NCBI GenBank assembly: GCA_964629575.1
Contig: CAZVUM010000018.1
Span: forward strand, 8,415-72,414
Length of the DNA stretch: 64,000 bases
Source: JAYPWI01 sp964629575
Lineage (GTDB): Bacteria > Actinomycetota > Acidimicrobiia > Acidimicrobiales > Poriferisodalaceae
Direction: 5' to 3'
Both the position numbers and the translations under genes were made by a program. How positions within the stretch are numbered: position 1 is the stretch's first letter; every line of letters starts with the position of its first letter. Under the pieces are notes generated by a model that did not search any database, was not told the origin of the DNA, and was given only the letters and a program-made list of their open reading frames with translations. Shown one piece after another: positions 57,868 through 64,000 of this stretch.

Positions 57868-59498
57868 CGACCGACGCGCTCCCCACGGGGGTGCGCGCTG
57901 CGCTGCGCCGCGTCGACGCTCTGATCGAAGCCGCTGACGCGCCAGACCAGGTGCTGAACGCGCTGGCCTCAGTCGGGACAGCGCGGGTCGCTGAGATGTC
58001 GTCTCCTGGCGCGTCAGGGGTGGTGTACACGCCCTACGACGTGGCGCGTCAGCTGGTGGACCTGTGCGAGCTCTCGATCGACGACTCGGTGTGCGACCCC
58101 GCTGTCGGGTGCGGGGTGTTCCTCCTCGCCGCCGCCGAACGCCTGTGGGCGCGCGGCGCGTCTGTCGGACGCGCGGCCGCCGCTCTGCACGGCGCCGACG
58201 CCGACCCGATGAGCGTCGAGGTCACCCGGGCAGTTCTGACGCGCTGGGCCACGTGGCGCGGCGGCGAGGCAGTGGAGTTCGACGGGGTGGTCGCGGCTGA
58301 CGCGTTGCTCGACGAGGTGGCGGGCTGGCCGCAGTCATTCGACGTCGTCGTCGGCAACCCGCCCTTCCTCGGTCAGCTTCGATCGTCGACAGCCCGGAGT
58401 CGCCAGCGCGCTGACGCGCTACGCAGTCGCTTTGGTGATCTTGCCGGTGGCTACGTGGATGAGAGCGCTCTCTTCCTGACGCGTGGGGCCGAGCTCCTCG
58501 CGGAGCGCGGCCGAATCTGTCTGATCATGCCGGCGAGCATCCTCGCCGCCGCGTCAGGCGAACCTGTGAGGCAGCTCCTGACGCGTCAGCTCGACCTCTC
58601 GGCGGTTTGGGTGGGCGGAACCGGCGTGTTCGCTGACGCGTCCGTCAACGTTGTGGCGCCGCTGCTGACGCGCGATGCCGACGCGTCAGATGGCGTTCGC
58701 GTGGTCAGTCCTGACGGCGGTGTCTCCACCGTGCCGTCACCGGGCGATCTTTGGGCGGAGGTCGTGGCGGGCGCGTCAGGCGTGCCGCGCGTGAGTCTGG
58801 CGGGCGCGCCGCTCAGCGGAATAGCGCGCGTCACGGCCGACTTTCGCGACGCCTACTACTGGATCGCAGAGCGCGTCAGCGAAGAGGCTGCGTCCCCTGA
58901 CGCGCCACGCCTCGCGACGGTTGGACTGATCGACCCGCTCCATTTCCGGCACGGGTGCGCGTCCGTACGGTTTGCCAAACGCCAGTACGACGCCCCGGTC
59001 GTCGGCGACGCGTCAGGTGACGAGCGCTACCGCTCCTGGCGCGCCAGTCGCCTGGTGCCCAAGGTGCTCGTCGCAACGCAGACCAAGGTGCTGGAGTGTG
59101 CGGTCGACGAAGCGGGTGCGATCCTTCCTTCGACACCACTGTTGATCGTGCAGCCGGCTGACGCGTCGGATGTCTGGCGCGTCGCCGCGGCTCTCAGCAG
59201 CCCGGCGGTCTCGGCGTGGGCGGCCCGTCAGGGGAGTGGAACCGGTCTCGGGAAGGGCACCTTTCGTCTGCGGGCATCCCAGCTCGCTGACGCGCCCCTG
59301 CCAACCGACGCGTCGGCGTGGACCGAAGGTGCGCTCCTGACGCGTCAGCTGCACAGCGATGGAGGCCCACCGCCGTCGCACAACGGACTGCGCGAGCTGG
59401 GTCGCGTGATGAACCGCGCCTATGGCCTACGCGACGCCGACGCGCTGCTCGACTGGTGGCTGGCGCGCGTCCCCGACCGCGGCCGCGCGTCCGGGTGA
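57864..59498 (+). CDS. Adenine-specific DNA methyltransferase (N6, gamma class)
   Basis: A 544-residue N-6 adenine DNA methylase. YTPYDVARQLVDL (55-67) and motif I VCDPAVGCGVFLLAA (D78, G82, G84) bind AdoMet, and motif IV NPPF is N165-F168 in VVGNPPFLG. A large C-terminal region (about 280-544) probably recognises DNA, as in Eco57I-like or type I/IIG enzymes. No endonuclease or specificity gene is adjacent, so it looks like an orphan. The GTG overlaps the helicase stop (GTGA). The gene is exceptionally rich in TGACGCG/CGCGTCA heptamers, unlike its neighbours. Confidence 0.82.
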   Translation: MTTDALPTGVRAALRRVDALIEAADAPDQVLNALASVGTARVAEMSSPGASGVVYTPYDVARQLVDLCELSIDDSVCDPAVGCGVFLLAAAERLWARGASVGRAAAALHGADADPMSVEVTRAVLTRWATWRGGEAVEFDGVVAADALLDEVAGWPQSFDVVVGNPPFLGQLRSSTARSRQRADALRSRFGDLAGGYVDESALFLTRGAELLAERGRICLIMPASILAAASGEPVRQLLTRQLDLSAVWVGGTGVFADASVNVVAPLLTRDADASDGVRVVSPDGGVSTVPSPGDLWAEVVAGASGVPRVSLAGAPLSGIARVTADFRDAYYWIAERVSEEAASPDAPRLATVGLIDPLHFRHGCASVRFAKRQYDAPVVGDASGDERYRSWRASRLVPKVLVATQTKVLECAVDEAGAILPSTPLLIVQPADASDVWRVAAALSSPAVSAWAARQGSGTGLGKGTFRLRASQLADAPLPTDASAWTEGALLTRQLHSDGGPPPSHNGLRELGRVMNRAYGLRDADALLDWWLARVPDRGRASG

Positions 59499-59505
59499 CG
59501 CGTCA
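57935..59505. repeat. Dense array of TGACGCG / CGCGTCA motifs across the methyltransferase gene
   Basis: By hand I find 24 heptamers (TGACGCG or its complement). The start positions are 57935, 58010, 58045, 58237, 58298, 58412, 58477, 58550, 58579, 58634, 58666, 58682, 58772, 58827, 58872, 58898, 59009, 59159, 59288, 59338 and 59496. The full palindromes TGACGCGTCA at 58579, 59338 and 59496 count twice. They fall in all three codon phases (ADA, LTR, GAS, ARQ, RVT and RVS codings). The last overlaps the stop codon. Confidence 0.85.
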
Positions 59506-59805
59506 GTGACGGCAGTGTGGCCCGTGGCGATGTTCGAGGTCGACGAGCAGGCGCGTCCGTACGGCGCGTCGGCCGGCGTCGACCCGCATCTGTGCGGCCC
59601 ACTCGACCAGGCGTGGGTTGAGCAGCAGCTCGACGCCACCGTGGCGGAGGCGCTGGTAGGGCTCGAGGTTCTTGCCTCGGAGGTGGGTGTCGACCGACAC
59701 CTCGGCGACGCCGCCTCAACCGATCGGTGGAATGAAATCGATCGCTGCGGTGCCGCCCTTTCGACGCACCCATTCCACTGCTGCCTCGGTCACCTCAACC
59801 TGCAT
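59503..59805 (-). CDS. Candidate selenoprotein, 100 residues with in-frame UGA (Sec30)
   Basis: ATG at 59805 opens MQVEVTEAAVEWVRRKGG, continues to IPPIG, meets UGA at complement(59716..59718) and stays open in the same frame for 70 more codons (GGVAEVSVDTHLRGKNLEPY ... HGPHCRH) to a UGA at 59503. Codons after the internal UGA have strongly GC-rich third positions, as in real genes here. A perfect hairpin with a GGUC apical loop starts 14 nt after the UGA, matching a bacterial SECIS. The opening VTEAAVEWVRRKGG recalls HesB/IscA-like domains, so a Sec-based redox or Fe-S role is possible (inference). Without Sec insertion it would make only 29 residues. Convergent with the methyltransferase and divergent from metX. 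Confidence 0.68.
59686..59701 (-). promoter_or_regulatory. SECIS-like hairpin downstream of the in-frame UGA
   Basis: Reading the minus strand, GGTGTC-GGTC-GACACC forms a perfect 6-bp stem with a GGUC loop. The loop begins 20 nt after the UGA (18 nt in E. coli fdhF, whose SelB-contacted loop is also GGUC). The bulged U of the E. coli element is not present. Confidence 0.65.
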
Positions 59806-59902
59806 GCACGATCCAACCGCTCCGAGGCGCTGTTTCTTCCCGATAGGTGTTGGGGTGAATCATGACCAACCTTGTAGCGTTTTGCTCCAGTCAGGAGATG
59901 GT

Positions 59903-61096
59903 GTGAAGCGATCCCGAACCGAAAGCGACGACGCGGCACTCCCGTTCCCGCCGGCGTCGGGCGCCTGGTTCCCCGAGATGCCCATCGCGGAGCGCCGCTT
60001 CTTCGATTTGTCTCCCGATCGCCCATTCGCCCTCGAGGGCGGTGGAGCCCTGGTGCAGCCCGAGCTGGCTTTCGAGACCTGGGGCACGCTCGACGCGTCG
60101 GCGAGCAACGCCATCCTCGTCTGTCACGCCCTCACCGGCGACGCCCACGCGCACGGCGAGGCGATGGCTGGCCAGCCGTCGGAGGGCTGGTGGAACGACT
60201 TCATCGGTCCGGGCCGCCCGCTCGACACCGACCGCTTCTTCATCGTGTGCGCCAACGTCCTCGGGGGATGCCAGGGAACGACCGGTCCGGCATCGATCGA
60301 CCCCGAGACGGGTGATCACTACGGGGCGAGCTTTCCCGTTGTCACCATCCGCGACGTGGTGCGGTCCCAGCGCGCCCTCGCTGCTCACCTCGGGGTCGAA
60401 CAGTGGCTGGCCGTCGTCGGCGGTTCGATGGGTGGAATGCAGGCCCTGGAATGGGCGATCACCTACCCGGATCGGCTTCGCGGGCTCGTGATCATCGCAT
60501 CGACGGCTGCGGCGTCGACCCAGCAGATCGCGTGGAGCCAGGTCGGCCGCCAAGCGATCCTCGACGATCCCGGGTGGCACGGCGGAGACATCTACGGCCG
60601 CGAACCCGGCGATGGACCACACCGGGGGCTTTCGAACGCCCGGCGTATCGCGATGATCCACTACCGCAGCGACGAGGAGTTCGAGCGGCGCTTCGGACGC
60701 AACTCCAACATGAGCGGGGACCCGTTCAGCCTCGACCATCAGTTCGATGTCGAGTCCTACCTCGACTACCAGGGCGACAAGATCCAATGGCGGTTCGACG
60801 CCAACACCTACCTGGTGCTCAACAAGATGATGGATCTCCACGACGCCGGCCGCGGTCGTGGCGGCGTCGAGAAGGCGCTCACCAGGGTGCGTGTGCCCAC
60901 GCAGGTGATGAGCGTCCGCACCGACTTCTTGTACCCGCGCCACCAGCAGCTCCGCATCGTGGACGGCCTGCATGGCAGGGTCCCGGTCGAGCACGTCGAT
61001 ATCGACAGCGACAACGGGCACGATGGCTTCCTCACCGAACCGGATCAGACCGGCCCGCCCATGGGGGAGTTCGTGGAGCGAGTCGCCAAGAACTGA
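59903..61096 (+). CDS. metX: Homoserine O-acetyltransferase
   Basis: A 397-residue alpha/beta hydrolase of methionine biosynthesis. Nucleophile S175 in VGGSMGGMQALEW. CHALTGDAHA forms the oxyanion region, D in SVRTDFLYP and H in DNGHDGFL complete the triad. AGGAG (59893-59897) lies 5 nt before the GTG at 59903, which decides the start against the longer upstream reading. A TAGCGT -10 candidate is at 59875-59880. I found no SAM riboswitch in the short leader. No metY is adjacent. Confidence 0.94.
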   Translation: MKRSRTESDDAALPFPPASGAWFPEMPIAERRFFDLSPDRPFALEGGGALVQPELAFETWGTLDASASNAILVCHALTGDAHAHGEAMAGQPSEGWWNDFIGPGRPLDTDRFFIVCANVLGGCQGTTGPASIDPETGDHYGASFPVVTIRDVVRSQRALAAHLGVEQWLAVVGGSMGGMQALEWAITYPDRLRGLVIIASTAAASTQQIAWSQVGRQAILDDPGWHGGDIYGREPGDGPHRGLSNARRIAMIHYRSDEEFERRFGRNSNMSGDPFSLDHQFDVESYLDYQGDKIQWRFDANTYLVLNKMMDLHDAGRGRGGVEKALTRVRVPTQVMSVRTDFLYPRHQQLRIVDGLHGRVPVEHVDIDSDNGHDGFLTEPDQTGPPMGEFVERVAKN

Positions 61097-61109
61097 CGCG
61101 CCGCCCTCG

Positions 61110-62060
61110 TCACTCCGCCGGTGGGCCCGGGTCGGTGGTGAGAATGTCGCGGACTTCGGCCATCTCGAGCTCGCTGAGCCGCCAGCTGGACGCGTCGACG
61201 TTGGCCAGGAGCTGTTCCGGATTCGAGACGCCGGCGATCACACTCGGGATCTCGGGCCTGGTGAGCAGCCAGCCGATCGCGAGCTCGAGGAGGCTGCGCC
61301 CTCTGTGACGGGCCCAGTCGGTGAGACGAGCCGTGGTGCGCAGCTTCGAGTCGTCGAGGAAGCGCGCCACGAGCTCCGGCGTCCCCAACGCAAGGCGCGA
61401 CCCCTCCGGAGGGCCGTCGGTGCCGACTTTGCCGGTCAAAAGGCCCGATTCGAGGGGGAAGAACGGCAGAAAACCCACGTCCCGCGCTCGACAGACTTCG
61501 AGGACCTCGTCCTCGGGTTCGCGATGGAGCAGCGAGTACCGGTTCTGCACAGTTCGATAGGGCGCCCACCAGTCGCGATCCCAGACATCTGCCGCTCCAT
61601 CGAGCCGCTCGGCGTCGTAGTTGCTGCACCCGACCTCACGCACCTTGCCCGCCACCACGAGCTGGTTGAGGGCCTCGAGGGTCTCGGACTCGGCGACCTC
61701 CGAGTCCGGGGTGTGAATCTGGTAAAGGTCGATCCAGTCAGTCTTGAGCCGGCGGAGGCTGCGATCCACCGCCCGCTCGATGTACTCCGCGCTGCCTCCG
61801 GTCAGGCCGAGGTCGACGTCGCGCAGTCCGAACTTGGTCGCGATCACCACCTCGTCGCGATTCTTGGCGACGGCCTCACCGAGCATCTCTTCAGACCGGC
61901 CGTTGCCGTATACGTCGGCGGTGTCGAAGAAGGTCACGCCCGCGTCCAGACACGCGTGAACGATGCCAGCGACCGCATCGGAGTCGATGCGCGTCCCGAA
62001 GTTGTTGCACCCCACGCCGAGCGCAGACACCGTCAGTTCGCCGATCGTTCTGGTCTCCAC
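61110..62060 (-). CDS. Aldo/keto reductase
   Basis: A 316-residue NADPH-dependent TIM-barrel reductase. D and Y in FFDTADVYGNGRSEEMLG, K in VVIATKFG and H in YQIHTPD form the catalytic tetrad. The NADP-binding SVIAGVSNPEQLLANV lies near the end. The GTG at 62060 is 7 nt after TACCCT (complement 62068..62073) with no Shine-Dalgarno. It is divergent from the DNA glycosylase gene with only 35 nt between them. Confidence 0.93.
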   Translation of the reverse strand: METRTIGELTVSALGVGCNNFGTRIDSDAVAGIVHACLDAGVTFFDTADVYGNGRSEEMLGEAVAKNRDEVVIATKFGLRDVDLGLTGGSAEYIERAVDRSLRRLKTDWIDLYQIHTPDSEVAESETLEALNQLVVAGKVREVGCSNYDAERLDGAADVWDRDWWAPYRTVQNRYSLLHREPEDEVLEVCRARDVGFLPFFPLESGLLTGKVGTDGPPEGSRLALGTPELVARFLDDSKLRTTARLTDWARHRGRSLLELAIGWLLTRPEIPSVIAGVSNPEQLLANVDASSWRLSELEMAEVRDILTTDPGPPAE

Positions 62061-62067
62061 GCCGTCG

Positions 62068-62089
62068 AGGGTAGAGGCGGCGATACCGT
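62068..62089. promoter_or_regulatory. Back-to-back leaderless promoters of aldo/keto reductase and Fpg/Nei genes
   Basis: TACCCT (complement 62068..62073) and TACCGT (62084-62089) drive the two divergent genes, their start codons only 35 nt apart. Each -35 region must lie inside the coding start of the other gene. Confidence 0.65.
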
Positions 62090-62095
62090 GCGCTC

Positions 62096-62887
62096 GTGCC
62101 GGAGGGAATCGAAGTCGAGATCTACCGACGTGCGGCGTGCTCAGTGATCGGCCGCCGCGTCGCGAGCGTCGAGGCGACGCGGGGCTACCTACGCAGCGAG
62201 CTGTCCGCTCAGCACCTCCGCGATGCCATCGGTGAACTCGTCGTGGCGGATGTGCGACGGGTGGGGAAGCTCCTTCTGCTCGATCTCGGGAGTGGCGCCG
62301 GCTCGACGTCCACAACCGTCGGGCTTCGATTCGGGATGACGGGGCGATTGGTCGTCGACGGCGCCGCTCCGATCGACCAGTTGCTCTACACCACCAGCGC
62401 GACGGACCCCTCGCACCAGCGATTCGCTCTGGGTTTCGACCACGGGGCCTTGGCGATCGTCGATCCACGTCGCCTGGGTTCGGTCGAACTTGCTCCCGAC
62501 GAGTCCGTTCTCGGCCCGGATGCTTTCGGTGTCACTGCCGCGTGCGTGACCACTGCGATGAAGGGCGGCCACGGACCGCTGAAGGCCCGACTGCTCGACC
62601 AGAGCCGGCTCGCCGGCATCGGCAATCTCATCGCAGACGAGACGCTGTGGCGCTGTGGGCTCTCTCCAACTCGGTCCGCCGGCGACCTCGACGAGAACGA
62701 AGCGGCGACGCTCGCGGCAGCGATCCGCGACACGGTGGCCGAGCTGCTCGATCGCGGTGGCTCACATACCGGCGACCTCCAAGAACACCGCGTGCGTGGC
62801 GCGCTCTGCCCTCGAGACGGGGCGCCGCTGCGACGGGACAAGGTGGGCGGCCGCACCACCTTCTGGTGTCCGGCCCACCAGGTGTGA
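62096..62887 (+). CDS. Fpg/Nei family DNA glycosylase
   Basis: A 263-residue bifunctional glycosylase. The N-terminal Pro-Glu (MPEGIEVE) is the Schiff-base nucleophile and catalytic acid. The H2TH region contains LLDQSRLAGIGNLIADE. The C-terminal zinc finger, normally C-x2-C...C-x2-C, reads CPRD...CPAH, so two ligands are changed. Removes oxidised bases. GTG start, leaderless (TACCGT 6 nt upstream). Confidence 0.9.
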   Translation: MPEGIEVEIYRRAACSVIGRRVASVEATRGYLRSELSAQHLRDAIGELVVADVRRVGKLLLLDLGSGAGSTSTTVGLRFGMTGRLVVDGAAPIDQLLYTTSATDPSHQRFALGFDHGALAIVDPRRLGSVELAPDESVLGPDAFGVTAACVTTAMKGGHGPLKARLLDQSRLAGIGNLIADETLWRCGLSPTRSAGDLDENEAATLAAAIRDTVAELLDRGGSHTGDLQEHRVRGALCPRDGAPLRRDKVGGRTTFWCPAHQV

Positions 62888-62946
62888 GCGACCGATATCG
62901 CCGCTGAATCACGGCTCGGCCGAGCCCGCTGGCTACTCTCGCCGAC

Positions 62947-63198
62947 GTGACGCCCGCCCCTTCGCTCGTGGCCGCCCTGGCCCAGCAAGCCCAAGACGAG
63001 GTGAGCTCAGGCGCGGGTTTCTGGTGGATCGTGGTCTGGATACTGGGCGGACTGACTGTGGGCTGCGGTATCGGCTGGCTGATCGTCAAGCGACGCACGG
63101 TGCCACCGGCCAAGCAGCCCTACGTTCCCCCCAACCTGCCGACGGGCCCGACGAGAGCACCGCATGTGAGATCCGCCGACCACGAGTCGTCGCGGTAG
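62947..63198 (+). CDS. Small single-pass membrane protein, 83 residues
   Basis: GTG at 62947 is 7 nt after TACTCT (62934-62939). One transmembrane helix (about 26-46, WWIVVWILGGLTVGCGIGWLI) is followed by a basic, proline-rich tail. The N-terminal 20 residues (SLVAALAQQAQDE) are probably external. Function unknown. Confidence 0.6.
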   Translation: MTPAPSLVAALAQQAQDEVSSGAGFWWIVVWILGGLTVGCGIGWLIVKRRTVPPAKQPYVPPNLPTGPTRAPHVRSADHESSR

Positions 63199-63207
63199 CG
63201 TTCGGCT

Positions 63208-63429
63208 ATGGCAGACGGCTTCGATCCCGATGAGATGATCGCCCGATACCGTGAGCGAGCCGAGGCGGTCCGCAAACGCAATCTTCCCGCGGTGGGTGGT
63301 GAAGAACGCAAGCTCTTCATCGAGCAGGCCGAGACCGACTTCATGGATTACGCCATGATCGGCGACGCGACGGCTTCCTTCGACGACGGCGTGCTCACGC
63401 TCACGATCGATCTGCGCTCCGGAGGCTGA
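63208..63429 (+). CDS. Hypothetical protein, 73 residues
   Basis: ATG at 63208 with TAGCGT (63196-63201) 6 nt upstream; that hexamer overlaps the stop of the preceding gene. The product has a charged helix (DEMIARYRERAEAVRKR) and a C-terminal beta part (FDDGVLTLTIDLRSGG). Followed by the next gene after one nucleotide. Unknown role. Confidence 0.6.
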   Translation: MADGFDPDEMIARYRERAEAVRKRNLPAVGGEERKLFIEQAETDFMDYAMIGDATASFDDGVLTLTIDLRSGG

Positions 63430-63430
63430 G

Positions 63431-63823
63431 GTGGCGCGGCGTCCGGTGGCCCCGGATCTGTCGTGGATCACCCGATTGCGGGACGAGGTGGCAACCCTTC
63501 CCGAGACGCTCCGTGCATTTCGCGAGACGGTGGAGGATCTGCGCACCGTGGCCAAGCGGCTCGAAGGGCTCACCGAGGTGATGGAACGTACCCAGGCCCA
63601 CCTCGATGCGCTCGGCGTCACCGACTCGGCGCGTCAGCTGGACGACGCGGTCGTCGCCGTGGAGACGCAGCTGTCTGCATTGAGGGGAAGCGTGCCAGGA
63701 GGCGCCGGCGGAGCGCTCGACGATGCGGTGCAGCAGATGCGCAAGACGGCGAGCGACATGTCAGAGCTCGGCTTCCGCATGTTCGGTGTGAAGCCGCCCC
63801 GGGGCGACCGCGGGAGTAGCTGA
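63431..63823 (+). CDS. Hypothetical coiled-coil protein, 130 residues
   Basis: GTG at 63431 with GGAGG 5 nt upstream. Long amphipathic helices (LRDEVATLPETLRAFRETVE, LEGLTEVMERTQAHL) suggest a coiled coil, with a hydrophobic end (DMSELGFRMFGVKP). Likely co-transcribed with the 73-residue gene. No family recognised. Confidence 0.6.
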   Translation: MARRPVAPDLSWITRLRDEVATLPETLRAFRETVEDLRTVAKRLEGLTEVMERTQAHLDALGVTDSARQLDDAVVAVETQLSALRGSVPGGAGGALDDAVQQMRKTASDMSELGFRMFGVKPPRGDRGSS

Positions 63824-63841
63824 GCGATTCGTCGTGGCGTT

Positions 63842-63869
63842 TGTCGCTGGGGCGGCAGTTGGTACAGTG
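63842..63869 (+). promoter_or_regulatory. tRNA-Gly promoter
   Basis: -35 TTGTCG (63842-63847), 16-nt spacer, -10 TACAGT (63864-63869), 12 nt before the tRNA 5' end. Confidence 0.6.
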
Positions 63870-63881
63870 ACGATTCGCCCG

Positions 63882-63958
63882 CGGATGTAGCTCAGTTGGC
63901 TAGAGCGCAACCTTGCCAAGGTTGAGGTCGCCGGTTCGAACCCGGTCATCCGCTCCAC
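63882..63958 (+). tRNA. tRNA-Gly (anticodon GCC)
   Basis: A complete cloverleaf: acceptor GCGGATG/CATCCGC, D arm GCTC/GAGC, anticodon arm CAACC-TTGCCAA-GGTTG with anticodon GCC, T arm GCCGG-TTCGAAC-CCGGT, and an encoded CCA. Decodes glycine GGC and GGU. Confidence 0.97.
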
Positions 63959-63966
63959 CGACATCG

Positions 63967-63993
63967 CCCCGGTCAGACTCGCTCTGGCCGGGG
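63967..63993 (+). terminator. Rho-independent-type hairpin after tRNA-Gly
   Basis: CCCCGGTCAG (63967-63976) pairs with CTGGCCGGGG (63984-63993) over 10 bp with one G-U pair and a 7-nt loop. TGTTCTG follows to the window edge, so a T-rich tail may continue beyond. Confidence 0.65.
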
Positions 63994-64000
63994 TGTTCTG

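Noticed and set aside
59503..59700. Separate 65-residue gene starting at the GTG after the in-frame UGA
   Set aside because: Possible, but no ribosome site precedes that GTG, and it would waste the upstream in-frame protein-like 29 codons and the SECIS-like hairpin. Kept as the main alternative to the selenoprotein reading.
59806..59902. SAM riboswitch before metX
   Set aside because: The leader is short and I could not find the conserved SAM-I or SAM-II stems.

Overview
The window is high-GC DNA from a free-living actinobacterium, most likely a member of the Acidimicrobiia (Ilumatobacter-like). Four things point there: F420-type LLM oxidoreductases, an actinobacterial GAAC-N4-GTTC SOS box before recA, many leaderless genes with a TANNNT hexamer 6-8 nt before the start codon, and two secreted proteins carrying the GYWLLGxDGG repeat. 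It is draft sequence: 100 Ns at 36451-36550 mark a scaffold gap that truncates a thiolase. I see no prophage, IS element or CRISPR array. Nearly all of the window is densely coding.

Layout. 1-15.6 kb is catabolic and secondary metabolism: nitronate monooxygenase, CoA-transferase, TauD-type dioxygenase plus epoxide-hydrolase-like protein, two P450s, and an AruH-like aminotransferase. It ends with a leftward run holding two aminotransferases, a sulfotransferase, an unusual family A DNA polymerase, a PhyH dioxygenase and a SnoaL-like protein. 15.8-24 kb has a ferritin-like protein, rimO, pgsA, an aldose epimerase, lipoproteins, a TetR/SRPBCC divergon with a clustered operator, and cinA. 24-36 kb has lipoproteins, an LLM oxidoreductase, beta-propeller proteins, SOS-regulated recA, a secreted trypsin-like protease and a Baeyer-Villiger monooxygenase. 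36.5-54 kb has the broken thiolase, a creatininase-family protein, a second LLM enzyme, and a housekeeping operon miaB-mscS-miaA-dapF-hflX-dapC. dapE, a peroxiredoxin, a HAD phosphatase, a GMC oxidoreductase and a D-aminoacylase-like amidohydrolase follow. 54-64 kb has a large FG-GAP/GYWLLG surface protein, a DEAD-box helicase, an adenine-specific DNA methyltransferase, a candidate selenoprotein, metX, an aldo/keto reductase, an Fpg/Nei glycosylase, small proteins and tRNA-Gly(GCC).

Two signals stand out. First, complement(59503..59805) reads as one 100-codon frame with a single in-frame UGA. That UGA is followed, 20 nt later, by the GGUC apical loop of a perfect 6-bp hairpin, the loop found in the E. 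coli fdhF SECIS. I read it as a small selenoprotein gene not marked by ordinary gene calling. Second, the neighbouring DNA methyltransferase gene is packed with TGACGCG/CGCGTCA heptamers (24 by hand count in about 1.6 kb, in all three reading frames and both orientations), which implies constraint on the DNA itself rather than on the protein.

How genes work together: dapF, dapC and dapE supply lysine and meso-diaminopimelate. miaA and miaB act in sequence on tRNA A37. rimO modifies ribosomal protein S12. recA and the Fpg/Nei glycosylase serve DNA repair. The P450s, BVMO, LLM oxidoreductases, enoyl-CoA hydratase, thiolase and CoA-transferase suggest breakdown of sterol-like, terpenoid or other hydrophobic carbon sources; this last point is inference from gene content only.
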